From NCBI GenBank assembly GCA_027488845.1, contig JAIYBC010000025.1, forward strand, positions 124,001-188,000: DNA of 64,000 nucleotides, in the 5' to 3' direction. The position numbers were made by a program, and so were the translations under genes. Under the pieces are notes generated by a model that saw only the letters and a program-made list of their open reading frames with translations, was not told the origin of the DNA and ran no database searches. Numbering within the stretch: the stretch's first letter is position 1; every line of letters begins with the position of its first letter. The DNA comes from Verrucomicrobiales bacterium (lineage in GTDB: Bacteria > Verrucomicrobiota > Verrucomicrobiia > Limisphaerales > UBA9464). Of this stretch, positions 63,473 to 64,000 are shown one piece after another.

Positions 63473-64000
63473 ATGGCGTACCCGACCACCCGGAAGACGA
63501 AGATCATCGCCACTCTCGGCCCCGCCACCGAATCCCCCGAGATGCTCGGTCGGCTTCTGAAGGCGGGGGTGAACGTGTTCCGGCTGAACATGAGCCACGC
63601 GAAGACCGAGTGGGTCCGGCGTGTCGTCCGCGACATCCGGCACATCGCCGAGTCCGAGGGCATCGCCGCCGGCATCCTGCTCGACACCCAGGGACCCTCG
63701 ATCCGCACCGGGGACGTCGACGGGAAGATCCCCCTCGCCGTGGGCGACACGTTCTATTTCACGGTGAAGGGCGATTCCGTTCCCGGCGCGAAGTGGACCA
63801 GCGTCGGCTACGACCAGTTCGCGGACGACGTGAACACGGGCGACACGCTCATCGTGGACAACGGGGAGCTGAAGATGCGCATCCGGGCGAAGACCCCGAC
63901 GCGTGTGGAGTGCGAGGTCCTCACCGAGGGCAGCATCGGAAGCCGACGCCACATCAACCTGCCCGGCGTCCATGTCTCCCTGCCGGCGCTGACCGAGAAG
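63473..64000 (+). CDS. pyk: Pyruvate kinase, N-terminal part (runs off the right edge)
   Basis: 176 codons to the window end without a stop. Start ATG at 63473: MAYPTTRKTKIIATLGPATES. Family blocks: NVFRLNMSHAKTEW with the catalytic Arg, then GILLDTQGPSIRTGDVDG and the beginning of the B domain (VNTGDTLIVDNGELKMRI, RRHINLPGVHVSLPALTEK). It makes pyruvate and ATP from phosphoenolpyruvate in glycolysis. The gap to the uracil glycosylase gene is 105 bases and must hold both promoters. Confidence 0.97.
   Translation, partial: MAYPTTRKTKIIATLGPATESPEMLGRLLKAGVNVFRLNMSHAKTEWVRRVVRDIRHIAESEGIAAGILLDTQGPSIRTGDVDGKIPLAVGDTFYFTVKGDSVPGAKWTSVGYDQFADDVNTGDTLIVDNGELKMRIRAKTPTRVECEVLTEGSIGSRRHINLPGVHVSLPALTEK

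Overview
The window is high-GC bacterial chromosome, most likely from a member of the Verrucomicrobiota; a planctomycete-like relative is the main alternative. The sequence clues are two PEP-CTERM (exosortase-sorted) surface proteins, a short-headed prepilin-like protein of the 'FTLIE... H-x9-DG' type, a duplicated ADOP-type permease, a paired sigma factor and WD40 Ser/Thr kinase, several large secreted proteins that end in an Ig-like 'W...FFRV' module, and an integrase of a type common in that phylum. Shine-Dalgarno sequences are often weak, and many genes within operons are joined by 4-base ATGA overlaps.

Layout. 1-734: the N-terminal part of a tyrosine recombinase that runs off the left edge, next to tRNA-Cys(GCA). 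This looks like the edge of an integrated island lying to the left. 970-6829: ordinary chromosome with a secreted protein, chorismate synthase (aroC), a secreted dienelactone hydrolase, a lone Dop (depupylase/deamidase family) and an AraC-type regulator. 7080-22478: a single + strand run of 12 genes, nearly all touching or overlapping. It encodes a secreted GH140 apiosidase, two large secreted accessory proteins, a phosphotriesterase-like lipoprotein, the D-apiose route apnO-oiaC-apsD-apnL, and a complete ribose-type ABC importer. Read together it releases apiose, imports it, and converts it through apionolactone, apionate and 3-oxo-isoapionate to L-erythrulose. 22527-32805 (- strand): ADOP permease, two secreted proteins, a kinase/WD40 protein and its sigma factor. 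32976-35877: a beta-helix polysaccharide lyase-like protein and a diheme c-type cytochrome.

35951-44256 (- strand): eight genes that read as one operon. It has three secreted proteins, two COG0523/CobW metal-chaperone GTPases, a small conserved protein, a PepSY membrane protein and a MerC-like membrane protein. Upstream lies a perfect 7-1-7 inverted repeat of Fur/Zur type plus a cluster of three smaller palindromes. I infer a zinc- (or iron-) starvation regulon.

44694-64000: a second beta-propeller protein, a prepilin-like protein, a ~2400-residue PEP-CTERM protein built of 22 autotransporter-associated beta-strand repeats, a VTT-membrane-protein/FAD-oxidoreductase pair, an epimerase-like lipoprotein, dnaN, an M2 (ACE-like) peptidase, pterin carbinolamine dehydratase, a family-4-type uracil-DNA glycosylase and the start of pyruvate kinase.

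Many intergenic gaps hold copies of one dispersed repeat family made of ~7-base units (ACGCAAA / CGCGGAG / CACGGAC). It is often an inverted pair, and three copies share a GGGATYGGCACGC core. I saw no CRISPR array, rRNA or insertion sequence.
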